A DNA stretch of 64,000 bases from Prevotellaceae bacterium (lineage in GTDB: Bacteria > Bacteroidota > Bacteroidia > Bacteroidales > Paludibacteraceae), in assembly GCA_020636675.1 (NCBI GenBank), contig JACJXK010000002.1, positions 1 through 64,000 on the forward strand, written 5' to 3'. The notes beneath the pieces are model-generated. The model ran no database searches. It was not told where the DNA came from and worked only from the letters and a program-made list of their open reading frames with translations. Shown here piece by piece: positions 43,475 to 54,214 of the stretch (the stretch's first letter is position 1; every line of letters begins with the position of its first letter). The position numbers and the translations under genes are program-made.

Positions 43475-46400
43475 CTTTTAATTGCACCTTATGGGATTGA
43501 AACCATTTCATATAGATTGACCAAATTGCACCTTATGGGATGAAAATTTTAATTGGCAAGGGGATCTTTTAATTGCACCTTATGGGATTGAAACACTCAG
43601 TGTCATAAATTAACTTTTGAAATTGCACCTTTGGATTGCCAAATACAGGAATTACCAGTTTCGTGGCTTTTAATTGCACCTTATGGGATTGAAACGAAAT
43701 TTCTATTGTTTGTCTTCAAATCTTTATACTTTTAATTGCACCTTATGGGATTGAAACATTTGAAACGAAGTTGATAAACTTTTAATTGCACCTTATGGGA
43801 TTGAAACATAAGTTTCCTTAAATTTTACCTTATGGGATTGGACTTTTTGAAGTACACTTTTAATTGCACCTTATGGGATTGAAACAAACTATATGAAAGC
43901 TCGAAGCTTTTAATTGCAACCTTATGGGATTGAAATAAAAATAAAGAATATATAATTACATGAATTGCACTTTTAATTGCACCTTATGGGATTGAAACAC
44001 TAGTAATATTCTTTGAAAACTATTTAACTAATGATTTTTAATTGCACCTTATGGGATTGAACCTCTATGGGATTGATTCTAACGTCAACTAAATCACTTT
44101 TAATTGCACATATCATTGGGATTGAAACTTAAAATAACTTCTTTTAATTTTTTATTTACCTTTAATTGCACCTTATGGGATTGAAAATAAAGAATTTTGT
44201 ATAAACCTCACAGTTAGTTTACAACTTTTAATTGCACCTTATGGGATTATTCCCATCTTTTAAGTCTTTAATATTACTTTTAATTGCACCTTATGGGATT
44301 GAAACTTTTTGATAATATTCATATTTTAAATCAAAAACAAACTTTTAATTGCACCTTATGGGATTGAAACTAATTGCACCTTATCTCTTTTAATTGCACC
44401 TTATGGGATTTGAATGAAATATTGGGCTTTAACCCTGAGTTCCTTTTAATTGCACCTTATGGGATTGAAAACATAACTGACAATACAGATATTTTAAAGG
44501 CAGCTTATAACTTTTAATTGCACCTTATGGGATTGAAACATTTTTATTTGAACTTTAATTATTTATGGCTTTTTATTTGTCACTTTTAATTGCACCTTAT
44601 GGGATTGAAACTATTTAATAATTGCTTTATCAGTGTGAAGCTCTTATCTTTTAATTGCACCTTATGGGATTGAAACATCTTAACTTTTGATTTAAGAAAA
44701 TTTTTATGGATTGTGCTTCTTAATTGCACCTTATGGGATTTAATTGCACAACTTATGGGATTGATGATCTTTTAATTGCACCTTATGGGATTTTATGGGA
44801 TTGAAACATGGCATTGGATCTTTTAATGAAAGGATTAAAACATTATTCTTTTAATTGCACCTTATGGGATTGAAACATAATTTCCTAATGGGTATGAATG
44901 ATTATTTCTTTTAATTGCACCTTATGGGATTGAAACTTAGTCTGATTAAGCTTTGCTCAAATCTTCAACCTTTTAATTGCACCTTATGGGATTGAAACAT
45001 TATTTATTGGTATTTATTTATTGCATATAAATTATTCTTTTAATTGCACCTTATGGGATTGAAACAATTTCACATATTAATATTCGCATCTTTCTTTTAA
45101 TTGCACCTGCTTTGAAAATTGCACCTTATGGGATTGAAACACCTTATGGGATTGAAACCTTCAAATAAATTTAGTTTTCGAATTCATACTTTTAATTGCA
45201 CCTTATGGGATTGAAAATTTATGCTACTTTTAAATTTACCTTATGGGAGCCATTACATATTGTATTCGAAATGCTACTTTAATTGCACCTTATGGGATTG
45301 AAACTTATGGGATTGAAACCACCTTTTAATCTGTACTTTTTAATTGCACCTTATGGGATTTAAAACTTATGGGATTGAAACTTTTGCACTTTTAATTACC
45401 TTATGGGATTGAAACACATGCTTGTTTCGATTAAAATTTGCTCTTTTAATTGCACCTTATGGGATTGAAACAACATTATAATTGGAAAAGATTATTTAAT
45501 TGCACTTTGGGATTGCACCTTAGCGGGATTGAAAAAGATATTAGGAAAAAACTTTTAATTGCACCTTATGGGATTGAAACTTCTCTTTTAATTGCACCTT
45601 ATGGGATTGAAACATCATTTAATTACCTTATGGGATTAAAATTTGCTTTTCAGTTGCCATAAATGTCCATAGATCTTTTAATTGCACCTTATGGGATTGA
45701 AAACAAATTTTAAGGGTGGAACGAATTAAGAAGCTTTTAATTGCACCTTATGGGATTGAAATTAATTACTTTAATTCAACACTTATAGAAGCAATATATC
45801 TTCTTTTAATTGCACCTTATGGGATTGAAACTACTTGAAAAATATCGTCTATTAAGAATTAGATTTTTCTTTTAATTGCACCTTATGGGATTGAAACATA
45901 ACGTAATTATCTTTAAATTGTTTCGAAACAAGATAAAACTTTTAATTGCACCTTATGGGATTGAAAACGGATTAAAGTCACTTTTTAAAACTTTGCACCT
46001 TATCTTTTAATTGCACCTTATGGGATTGAAACAGGAATTATATTTTATCTTTTATTGCACCTTATGGGATTGAATACTTTTAATTGCACCTTATGGGATT
46101 TATAATAATCAAATGTTATATTTTTAATTGCACCTTATGGGATTGAAAAATTGAGCACCTTATGCTTTTGAAACACCTTATGGGATTGAAACTTTAAGAT
46201 TTTAGACATGCTGACATTAGAATCTTTCTTTTAATTGCACCTTATGGGATTGAAACAAACAAATTCTCCGTCGATTACAGAATTAATTGGCATAACTTCT
46301 TTTAATTGCACCTTATGGATTGAAACTCATTAAAATCCTTGTTTGGGAAATCGCATTCGTTCTTTTAATTGCACCTATTTAATTGCACCTTATGGGATTG

Positions 46401-48585
46401 AAACTTATTATACATTTTTTTTAATTGCACCTTATGGGATTGAAACACATAAAAAATGTTTAACAAACTCGTTGAGGTACTAAATCTTTTAATTGCACCT
46501 TATGGGATTGGAAATTTTGAGTTTAATGCACCTTATGGGATTGAAAAAGTTGATGGTCAAATTGAACTTCAAACATTTCTTTTAATTGCACCTTATGGGA
46601 TTGAAACTATACTATGAATCGAATGGCTGTTATAATACAATTGCACCTTATGGGATTGAAACTGACTTTTTAATTGCACCTTATGGGATTGAAACAGGGA
46701 TTGGATTTGTATTGTAATAAAAACAATAATACTTTTAATTGCACCTTATGGGATTGAAACTTTTGAAAATGTAATATCCATCATTGGAAGAAACTCTCTT
46801 TTAATTGCACCTTATGGGATTGAAACTTTCTATAGCATCTCAATTTGTTTAATTGGTCATCTTTTGCACCTTTAATTGCACCTTTATGGGATTGAAACTT
46901 TCTTGTATTTGATTATTATATTATTAATGTTGTAAATTCTTTTAATTGCACCTTATGGGATTGAAACTATGATTGAAAACTTTTAATTGCACCTTATGGG
47001 ATTTTGCTATAAATTGAAACAAAATTTCCTCGAAGCAAATCTTTTAATTGCACCTTATGGGATTGAAACAAGCTTGAATGTATTTAAACATCTGATTGGA
47101 GAACTAAAACTTTTAATTGCACCTTATGGGATTGAAACTTTTCAAATCTTATTTGTTGTATGCATTTATCAATTTCTTTTTAATTGCACCTTATGGGATT
47201 GAAACAACGTCAAATGGAAATATCTTTGTTTACATTTTTGACTTTTAATTGCACCTTATGGGATTGAAACATATTGGTCTTTTTTGCACCTTATCAATGA
47301 AATCCTTTAAACTTTTAATTGCACCTTATGGGATTGAAAAAATGAGAAGCTTACACAAATTTCTTTTAATTGCACCTTATTAGGTTGCACCTTGGGATTA
47401 AGGCTTTTTTGCACCTTATGGGATTGGATGCTTGAAACTTGAAACTTTCTTTTAATTGCACCTTATGGGATTGAAACTTGAAGAAATATAAGTTCACAAA
47501 TTCTTTTAATTGCACCTTATGGGATTGAAAATTTGTCATTGCTTGCTTTAATCTTTTAATTGCACCTTATGGGATTGAAACTTATTTTTATTTGTATTAC
47601 AGAATGTGGACATGCTTTTAATTGCACCTTATGGGATTGAAACATTTTATATTAGGGCAAAGATTACTGAAATAAAAATAAACTTTTAATTGCACCTTAT
47701 GGGATTGAAAACGATAATGATAATGTGTTATCTATAAACAGATTGGACTTTTAATTGCACCTTATGGGATTGAAACCTTATGGATTATAAATTTTAATTG
47801 CACCTTTTAATTGCACCTTTTGGGATTCGAAAAATAGCAGATAATTAGTATCATTACAAAACTTTTAATTGCACCTTATGGGATTAATGAGGAGCGGCTT
47901 GCATATGCTTTCATAACTTTTAATTGCACCTTATGGGATTGAAACACAGTTTGTTTATAATTATGATATTGTTCATCTTCGCTTTTAATTGCACCTTATG
48001 GGATTGAAACTATATATGACATATAGCATCTATTGGGTCATTACTAACCTTTTAATTGCACCTTATGGGATTGAAACCGAATGAGGAGCGGCTTCATATA
48101 TTTTCATAACTTCTTTTAATTGCACCTTATGGGATTGAAACAATCCTTGCGAATAGAGGCGATATTGTTCGTCTTCGCTTTTAATTGCACCTTATGGGAT
48201 TGAAACGACTGATTTTCCGCTTCGTTAAAGAACTCATCAGGCTTTTAATTGCACCTTATGGGATTGAAACTTTGCGAAGTAAAGGAAGAGATTCAAAAGG
48301 AACAATTACTTTTAATTGCACCTTATGGGATTGAAACAGGTGAAAGTGCCATTCTCACTACTAGCAGCAATGCTTTTAATTGCACCTTATGGGATTGAAA
48401 CCTCAAGGAGCTTGCTGACATGACTGGGAAGGAGTACCTTTTAATTGCACCTTATGGGATTGAAACCATGTTCTCCCTGTTCGTATTTCTGAGCGACAAG
48501 AACTTTTAATTGCACCTTATGGGATTGAAACGCGGCGAACAAACATGTTGACAAAAACAGTGAGTCTTTTTAATTGCACCTTATG
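43475..48585 (+). CRISPR. Type I-B CRISPR array, about 80 repeats, scrambled at the leader-proximal end
   Basis: The 29-bp repeat begins CTTTTAATTGCACC and ends GGGATTGAAAC. I count about 80 recognisable copies by eye. From 47982 to 48531 nine repeats are perfect (starts 47982, 48049, 48113, 48178, 48242, 48309, 48373, 48438, 48503), with spacers of 34-38 bases and ordinary base composition. The final copy (48566) is cut off after about 20 bases. From 43475 to about 47900 many repeats have deletions, insertions or lost ends; spacers vary from about 16 to 45 bases, are very AT-rich, and often contain pieces of the repeat (for example 44371-44385, 45141-45158, 45304-45318). The flanking genes show no such damage. 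Confidence 0.95.
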
Positions 48586-48818
48586 AAAAAATAGGCTGGG
48601 GTGCCTTCCGTTATTTGGAATACATCTCTCTTCCCTCCACGCTCAAAGAGATTGCCCCTGATTTTTATTATGAAGAGTGTGTCGGGTCGTGTGAGTATCC
48701 TCCGTATATAGAGGTGAATCCTGATAATCCTTGTTTTTATGCGGAAGGCGGTACGTTGTACTATAAAGGCAACAATAAACAGGTCTTAGACGGCCCGTAT
48801 AATGGGAGAGAGCATTGA
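48586..48818 (+). pseudogene. 3' fragment of a BspA-like leucine-rich repeat gene
   Basis: Read in frame from the array edge the sequence gives KIGWGAFRYLEYISLPSTLKEI, a typical BspA/LRR_5 unit, then about 50 residues ending DGPYNGREH. No start codon or upstream part is present: the truncated last repeat of the array joins it directly. The only in-frame start is a TTG at 48615 inside an LRR unit. So it is the tail of a gene whose 5' part was lost when the array end was placed here, or by a later deletion. Confidence 0.65.
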
Positions 48819-48844
48819 TGACAATGATATCGAAGATTATGAAA

Positions 48845-48883
48845 CGGCGGCGGAATGATGCTTCTTGGTTCATTCCGCCGCCG
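48845..48883. terminator. Strong hairpin between the LRR fragment and amt
   Basis: Perfect 14-bp stem CGGCGGCGGAATGA / TCATTCCGCCGCCG with an 11-base loop. A second small hairpin (AGGCG-TCTA-CGCCT, 48887-48900) follows. The T tracts are poor, but it lies just past the amt stop on the - strand and may end both transcripts. Confidence 0.5.
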
Positions 48884-48909
48884 AAGAGGCGTCTACGCCT
48901 GTCTTGTTG

Positions 48910-50124
48910 TTATTTCTTTATCTCATCTTCGTGTCCTGCGAAGTCGTAAACTTCATCGTGTTGACTCATGTCCAATCCCATCCGTTCGCTTTGTTTCGAA
49001 ACTCGCATCGGAATCATCTTGTTGGTCAGCCAATAGAGTGCCATGCTCATCACAAATGAGTAGGCGAAAACCAGAATGATGCACAAGCAATACATAAGCA
49101 TGGTCAGTCCGTCGCCGCCGTCTACCAGTACTCCGACGAAGAATCCGGCAAAAACAGTGCCTACGATACCTCCCAATCCGTGTGTGGGAAATACGTCCAA
49201 CGCATCGTCGACAGAAGTGTGTTCTCTCCAGTGAACCGCAATGTTACAGATTATCGTTATGCATAATGATATGAAAATGCTCTGTCCTACGGAAACGTAT
49301 CCTGCAGAAGGTGTTATTGCCACCAATCCTACCACGGCCCCGATGGAAGCGCCCATAGCCGACGGCTTCCTGCCTCTAAGACAATCGAAGAACACCCACG
49401 CCAACATGGCGGTTGCTGATGCGGTATTGGTATTCAGAAATGCTTTGACGGCAACTCCGTCGGCAGCTAAAGATGACCCGGCGTTAAAACCGAACCAGCC
49501 TAACCAAAGCAGAGCCGCTCCGAGCATGACAAACGGGATGTTTGCCGGAGCCCGGTTCTCCTTGTCGTTCGTTCGCCTGCCGAGGAAAATGGCACCGGCC
49601 AAAGCCGCTACACCCGAAGAGGCATGTACCACGATGCCACCGGCAAAGTCTTTTATCTCCACTCCTGTGCCGAAGAAGTTCTTGAATAGTCCGTCGGGAT
49701 GCCATGTGCAATGGGCTAGCGGACAATAGACGAAAATACAGAACAGCACCATAAATACCAGATAGCTGGAGAAATGGACCCGCTCTGCAAACGATCCGGT
49801 TATCAAGGATGGGGTTATGATGGCAAACTTCATTTGAAACAACGCAAACAGCGCGAACGGAATCGTTGCCGCAAACGTTTCGTTTGGCGCTACTCCCACA
49901 TTCTGGAACATAAAGAAGGAGCACGGATTCCCGATTATCCCTAATCCTGCCACGTCGTCGCCAAAGGCCAGGCTAAAGGCGAAAAATACCCATAGCACAC
50001 TGATGATGCCCATTGCGATGAAGCTTTGCAGCATCGTCGATATTACATTTTTCTTCCGCACCATTCCGCAATAGAAGAAAGACAATCCTGGGGTCATCAT
50101 CAATACTGTTAACGAGGGCATCGC
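48910..50124 (-). CDS. amt: Ammonium transporter, Amt family, shortened N-terminus
   Basis: 404 residues from ATG 50124 (MPSLTVLMMTPGL); a TTG at 50142 would add six. Amt signatures are plain: LMMTPGLSFFYCGMVRKKNV, the conserved DFAGGIVVHASSGVAALAGA (with the pore His in the VHxSSG motif), GWFGFNAGSS and THGLGGIVGT. Eleven helices fit. The usual first 10-15 residues before helix 1 are missing, and GG in FFYGG is CG here. The start lies inside the upstream kinase frame on the same strand, an unusual 152-170 base overlap that suggests the junction was made by a deletion. No GlnK gene is visible. Confidence 0.85.
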   Translation of the reverse strand, partial: AMPSLTVLMMTPGLSFFYCGMVRKKNVISTMLQSFIAMGIISVLWVFFAFSLAFGDDVAGLGIIGNPCSFFMFQNVGVAPNETFAATIPFALFALFQMKFAIITPSLITGSFAERVHFSSYLVFMVLFCIFVYCPLAHCTWHPDGLFKNFFGTGVEIKDFAGGIVVHASSGVAALAGAIFLGRRTNDKENRAPANIPFVMLGAALLWLGWFGFNAGSSLAADGVAVKAFLNTNTASATAMLAWVFFDCLRGRKPSAMGASIGAVVGLVAITPSAGYVSVGQSIFISLCITIICNIAVHWREHTSVDDALDVFPTHGLGGIVGTVFAGFFVGVLVDGGDGLTMLMYCLCIILVFAYSFVMSMALYWLTNKMIPMRVSKQSERMGLDMSQHDEVYDFAGHEDEIKK

Positions 50125-50908
50125 AATGGTGAAAGGTGGCAAGGGATGCCCAATTGGCTCCTTGTTCCAAGGCTTCGCGTATGTTCTTTCCTGACTTTAG
50201 ATAATAGTAGGCAAATGCGGCTTGGAAAGTGTCTCCGCATCCGGTGGTGTCTATGACTTTGCGGACTTTTATCGCATCCTGAAAAAATTCCTCTCCTTGG
50301 TAGAAGGCAATGCTTCCGTGTCTGCCCATTGTCAAGACAACGAGTTTGCCACTTTGCTCTGCCATCTCTTTGTAGAAAGATTTGTCGGTAGGCGTCGCGG
50401 ATATGAAGGCAATGTCTGAACCCACTAACAGGGGTGCCATGTCGATGTGGTTCTCTTTGTCCATGAAGTCTATGGAAAGGCATTGCGTCTCTTTCTTCCT
50501 CTTCTGTATCTCGAATATGTTATGGTTGTTGGCACAAGTGGAGATGAGGTCTGCTTGATGGATCAGTTCCCAGTCTTTTTCTGTCGGAGCAAAGAATTCG
50601 CTCACGCCACTGATCCAACTTCCCTCTGTTCCGAATCTCTCGCCTTCTTTATCTACCGTTAGCTGGTTTTTGGCTGTCATGCCATCTGCTATGCTTACGT
50701 GCGATAGGTCAAAACCGCTGCGTTCCATGGCAGCTTTGATGCTCTGGCCGTTTTTGTCGTTGCCGATGCAACAGATCAGATGGATTGTCTCTTCTTTCGA
50801 TATGGCGTGCCATGTCAATGCTTGGTTGAAAGCATTGCCGCCGATGTATGTCTCGTTTGTCTGAGGATAATGGTCGGCGCAACAAGCGGATAGTGTGACT
50901 AGATTCAT
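49973..50908 (-). CDS. PfkB-family sugar kinase, C-terminus running into amt
   Basis: 311 codons, but only about the first 262 look like a PfkB kinase. Motifs: GGNAFNQAL near residue 23, and DTTGCGDTFQAAFAYYY (anion hole and catalytic Asp) near 225. It resembles fructoselysine 6-kinase-like (FrlD) proteins, which end about 20-30 residues after this point. Beyond ATFHHCDA the frame overlaps the amt gene in another frame and gives non-family residues (DDDPRIVFLLLRNG). The natural end may be lost. It starts 7 bases after rodA, so it is expressed with the cell-elongation operon. Confidence 0.75.
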   Translation of the reverse strand: MNLVTLSACCADHYPQTNETYIGGNAFNQALTWHAISKEETIHLICCIGNDKNGQSIKAAMERSGFDLSHVSIADGMTAKNQLTVDKEGERFGTEGSWISGVSEFFAPTEKDWELIHQADLISTCANNHNIFEIQKRKKETQCLSIDFMDKENHIDMAPLLVGSDIAFISATPTDKSFYKEMAEQSGKLVVLTMGRHGSIAFYQGEEFFQDAIKVRKVIDTTGCGDTFQAAFAYYYLKSGKNIREALEQGANWASLATFHHCDALVNSIDDDPRIVFLLLRNGAEEKCNIDDAAKLHRNGHHQCAMGIFRL

Positions 50909-50915
50909 CTCTTTT

Positions 50916-52385
50916 TTATGATTTCAGATATTCCATACGGCTGGCGTCCATACGGATGAAGATGAATAGTAGGATGGTGAATCCCCATAGGGAGGAACCT
51001 CCATAGCTGAAGAACGGCAGTGGTATGCCGATGACGGGTGTCAGTCCCAGTACCATGCCTATGTTGATGGCTAGATGGAAGAAGATGATGGAAGCGACGC
51101 AATATCCGTATATCCGGCTAAATTCGGACCGTTGCCGTTCGGCGAGATAGATGATCCGGAGCAGTAGGATGAGGAACATGATAAGCACAAATAAGGAACC
51201 GATGAATCCGTGCTCTTCTCCCACCGTACAGAAGATGAAGTCGGTGTCCTGTTCCGGCACATACTTTAGCTTGGTCTGTGTGCCGTTAAGGAATCCCTTT
51301 CCCGCAAATCCGCCCGAACCGATGGCTATCTTGGACTGGTTGACGTTGTATCCCGCTTTCTTAGGGTCGTTTTCCATGCCGAGTGTCACCTTGATTCGTA
51401 TCTGTTGGTGGGGTTGTAGCATATTTTCGAACGCATAGTCTGCAAAGTGTGCGTATCCTGTAGAGCAGAGCATGAAGATGGCAATCCAAGTATAGGCCAT
51501 TTTCCTATGGATGATGCTGGTGACAATGAGGTATATTACGGAGGCTGTGATGGAGATGCCTGCGATGTAGGTAAACTGTATCGGAGTGTCGAAAAACTTG
51601 TAGACACAGAAGGATGTTCCGAATAGTAGAATATTGCCTATCAGTATGTTTCTGGAGACGATGACGTTTCTTCGGTATGCTACCAGCAATCCTATCTGGA
51701 CGACGATGGTGAAGACCATCACCAGGAATATGCCATAGGACTCTTCCGGGAATGCGGCGATGATAGGTTCTTGCCCGAACCGTATGGCTACGATGAAGAA
51801 GATGACGAGGCATACGCCTAGGAAGAGCACAAGACCCGGCATTCCTTCCCGGTAAAGCACGATCAGGAAGGTGGCGTATACAAGGGCCGATCCTGTCTCT
51901 TGCTGAAGGATGATGAGACAGAATGGCAATAGGATGATCAGCCCTAGAAGCATGGCATTCTTCATGTTCTTGAGACGGAACCAATAGGAACTCATGACCT
52001 TCGCGACGGCTAGACAGGTGGCCGCTTTGGCAAACTCGGCGGGTTGCAGACTCACCGGACCAAGAACCAACCAAGAGCGTGACCCCTTGATTTCCGGCGC
52101 AATGGCCAGCGTCACGATGAGTGAGAGTATGGCGATGCCGTAGAATACGTAGGCGAAGATGCTGTAGACTCTACTGTCCATACTGATTAGTGTGGTGGCG
52201 ATGAGAAACGAGCACCCAATCCATACAAGCTGTTTGCCGTACCTTTCGGAAAAACTCCAGAAGCCGGCATCTTCGAAGTTGTAGACGGCTCCGTATATGC
52301 TGAACCAACCAGCTATGATCAATGCGACATAGATGCCGATGGTTATCCAGTCTATATTCTGTAATATGTTTACTCTACGATTCAA
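50916..52385 (-). CDS. rodA: Rod-shape glycosyltransferase RodA
   Basis: 489 residues. SEDS-family membrane protein with about ten helices. Diagnostic stretches: GSRSWLVLGPVSLQPAEFAK, the loop GFAGKGFLNGTQTKLKYVPEQDTDFIF, GEEHGFIGSL, and near the end TPVIGIPLPFFSYGGSS. RodA polymerises lipid II for lateral wall growth with PBP2. It is longer than the E. coli protein, with added residues in the middle, which is common in this phylum. It overlaps mrdA by 4 bases. Confidence 0.95.
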   Translation of the reverse strand: MNRRVNILQNIDWITIGIYVALIIAGWFSIYGAVYNFEDAGFWSFSERYGKQLVWIGCSFLIATTLISMDSRVYSIFAYVFYGIAILSLIVTLAIAPEIKGSRSWLVLGPVSLQPAEFAKAATCLAVAKVMSSYWFRLKNMKNAMLLGLIILLPFCLIILQQETGSALVYATFLIVLYREGMPGLVLFLGVCLVIFFIVAIRFGQEPIIAAFPEESYGIFLVMVFTIVVQIGLLVAYRRNVIVSRNILIGNILLFGTSFCVYKFFDTPIQFTYIAGISITASVIYLIVTSIIHRKMAYTWIAIFMLCSTGYAHFADYAFENMLQPHQQIRIKVTLGMENDPKKAGYNVNQSKIAIGSGGFAGKGFLNGTQTKLKYVPEQDTDFIFCTVGEEHGFIGSLFVLIMFLILLLRIIYLAERQRSEFSRIYGYCVASIIFFHLAINIGMVLGLTPVIGIPLPFFSYGGSSLWGFTILLFIFIRMDASRMEYLKS

Positions 52386-54214
52386 TTTTGAGGAAGTAAA
52401 TTAGCGTTGAACATTCGTTCTTCCATCCATAACCTTCGTTTTGGAATGTATCCCTTTAGATATTTCTCCATCATCAGTGTGGCAATAGGGGCGGCCCATG
52501 TGGCGCCGAATCCGCTATTCTCAACAACAACACATATTGCGATTTTTGGATTGTCTTTTGGCGCGAAGGCCATGAAGATGGAGTGGTCTGCTCCGTGGGG
52601 GTTCTGTGCCGTTCCTGTCTTTCCGCAGACATCTATGCTGTCTATCCTTGACCCCCAGCCTGTTCCTGACTTCATTACCAAATCCATGCCTTCGATTACG
52701 GGATCGTAATACTGGGGTGCGATGGTGGTCACCTTCCTCTGGATGAAGGAGGAGTCGATTTTTCCGCCCTCAATTCCTTTCACCAAGTGTGGCGTGATGT
52801 AGTGTCCCCGATTGGCGATGGTTGCACTCAGGTTGGCAATTTGCAAAGGAGTGGCCAATACCTCGCCTTGTCCGATGGCCAATGATATGATGGTGAGAGA
52901 TCGCCATCGGTCCTTCCCGTATATCTTGTCGTAGACACCGGAGTTGGGTATGTATCCCCGTTTCTCGTTAGGCACGTCGGCTCCGAGTTTGTATCCAAAT
53001 CCGAGGGATACGATGTGGTCCTTCCAAACCTCGAATGCGTCTGATACTTTCGGGTATTTGCGGTTGTCCAGCATGGCTCTGAATCCAGAACAGTAGTAGG
53101 CGTTGCAGGAGTGCTGAATGGATTGTACGAGATTTAGAGGAGAGAAGTGCGCATGGCATCCTACGGTAAAGCTGCCGGCATGGTATCCTCTTGAACATCC
53201 GTATGTGGTGTTGCGGTCAATGATTCCCTCTTGTTGAAATATGAGTGCATTGGCCGTCTTGAAGGTCGAACCCGGAGGGTAACAGGCCATCATGGGTCGG
53301 TCAAATAGCGGCTTCAGTGGGTCGTTGACCAGTTTGGCGAAATTCTTCGAACGTTGTCGGCCCACCAGAAGGGAGGGGTCGTATGTGGGGCTGGAGATGA
53401 GCGCCAGAATCTCGCCGGTAGATGGGTCGATGGCGGCGATGCTTCCTATTTTGTTCTGCATGAGTTTTTCTCCATAGGCCTGCAAGTCGATGTCGATGGA
53501 GAGGGTTAGGCTCTGGCCTGCCTTGGACGGCACGTCATATTCGCCATGGTTGTAGCTGCCTTTTATACGGCCATGGGCATCTCTCAGAAGGATTTCGACG
53601 CCTTTCTCGCCTCTTAAAACTTTTTCGTAGGTGAGCTCAATCCCGTTCTGTCCTGCAAAATCCCCCGGTACGTAAAACTCATCTTTTTCTATGGTCTTTT
53701 TGTTCGCTTCTCCGATAGAACCCAACAGGAGTGCGGCGTTGGGATAGTTGTATTCGCGTAATGTCCTTTTCTGGATGTATATGCCGGTAAATCGGAATAG
53801 CTTCTCCTGTAATATGCCATATTCTGCGGCGGAAAGTTGGGAGATGAATGGTTGAGGAGTGTATCTTGAAAACCCGGCCTTGCGTTTGATCTCCTTCATC
53901 CTATTGTCGAAGGTGGATTTTGATATCCCGATGGTCTGACAGAAATCGAGCGTGTCGAGGTTTTTTATCTCTTTGTCAATGACCATGATGTCGTATGCCG
54001 GTTTGTTGAAAACCAACAATTTGCCGTTCCGGTCCTTGATCAATCCTCTGGCTGGGAATTGTATTTTTTTGAGAAATGCGTTGCTGTCGGCCTTGTCCCG
54101 ATAGGAGTCGTCAATAATCTGAAGGTCGATAAGGCGTAGCACAAAGACGATCACAACCAATATCATGAACCCACCAATGACGAGCTTCCTGTTTTGGTAT
54201 TGGTCGTTGATCAT
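52382..54214 (-). CDS. mrdA: Penicillin-binding protein 2
   Basis: 610 residues. N-terminal membrane anchor (about 10-30), dimerisation domain, then transpeptidase with Ser316 in CYPPGSTFKTA (SxxK), HSCNAYY (SxN) and CGKTGTAQNP (KTG). It cross-links new wall as partner of RodA. Adjacent to mreD (one-base overlap) and rodA (4-base overlap), the usual elongasome order. Confidence 0.95.
   Translation of the reverse strand: MINDQYQNRKLVIGGFMILVVIVFVLRLIDLQIIDDSYRDKADSNAFLKKIQFPARGLIKDRNGKLLVFNKPAYDIMVIDKEIKNLDTLDFCQTIGISKSTFDNRMKEIKRKAGFSRYTPQPFISQLSAAEYGILQEKLFRFTGIYIQKRTLREYNYPNAALLLGSIGEANKKTIEKDEFYVPGDFAGQNGIELTYEKVLRGEKGVEILLRDAHGRIKGSYNHGEYDVPSKAGQSLTLSIDIDLQAYGEKLMQNKIGSIAAIDPSTGEILALISSPTYDPSLLVGRQRSKNFAKLVNDPLKPLFDRPMMACYPPGSTFKTANALIFQQEGIIDRNTTYGCSRGYHAGSFTVGCHAHFSPLNLVQSIQHSCNAYYCSGFRAMLDNRKYPKVSDAFEVWKDHIVSLGFGYKLGADVPNEKRGYIPNSGVYDKIYGKDRWRSLTIISLAIGQGEVLATPLQIANLSATIANRGHYITPHLVKGIEGGKIDSSFIQRKVTTIAPQYYDPVIEGMDLVMKSGTGWGSRIDSIDVCGKTGTAQNPHGADHSIFMAFAPKDNPKIAICVVVENSGFGATWAAPIATLMMEKYLKGYIPKRRLWMEERMFNANLLPQN

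Noticed and set aside
45450..47202. Short open frames rich in LIAPYGIET within the CRISPR array
   Set aside because: They are translations of the CRISPR repeat itself.
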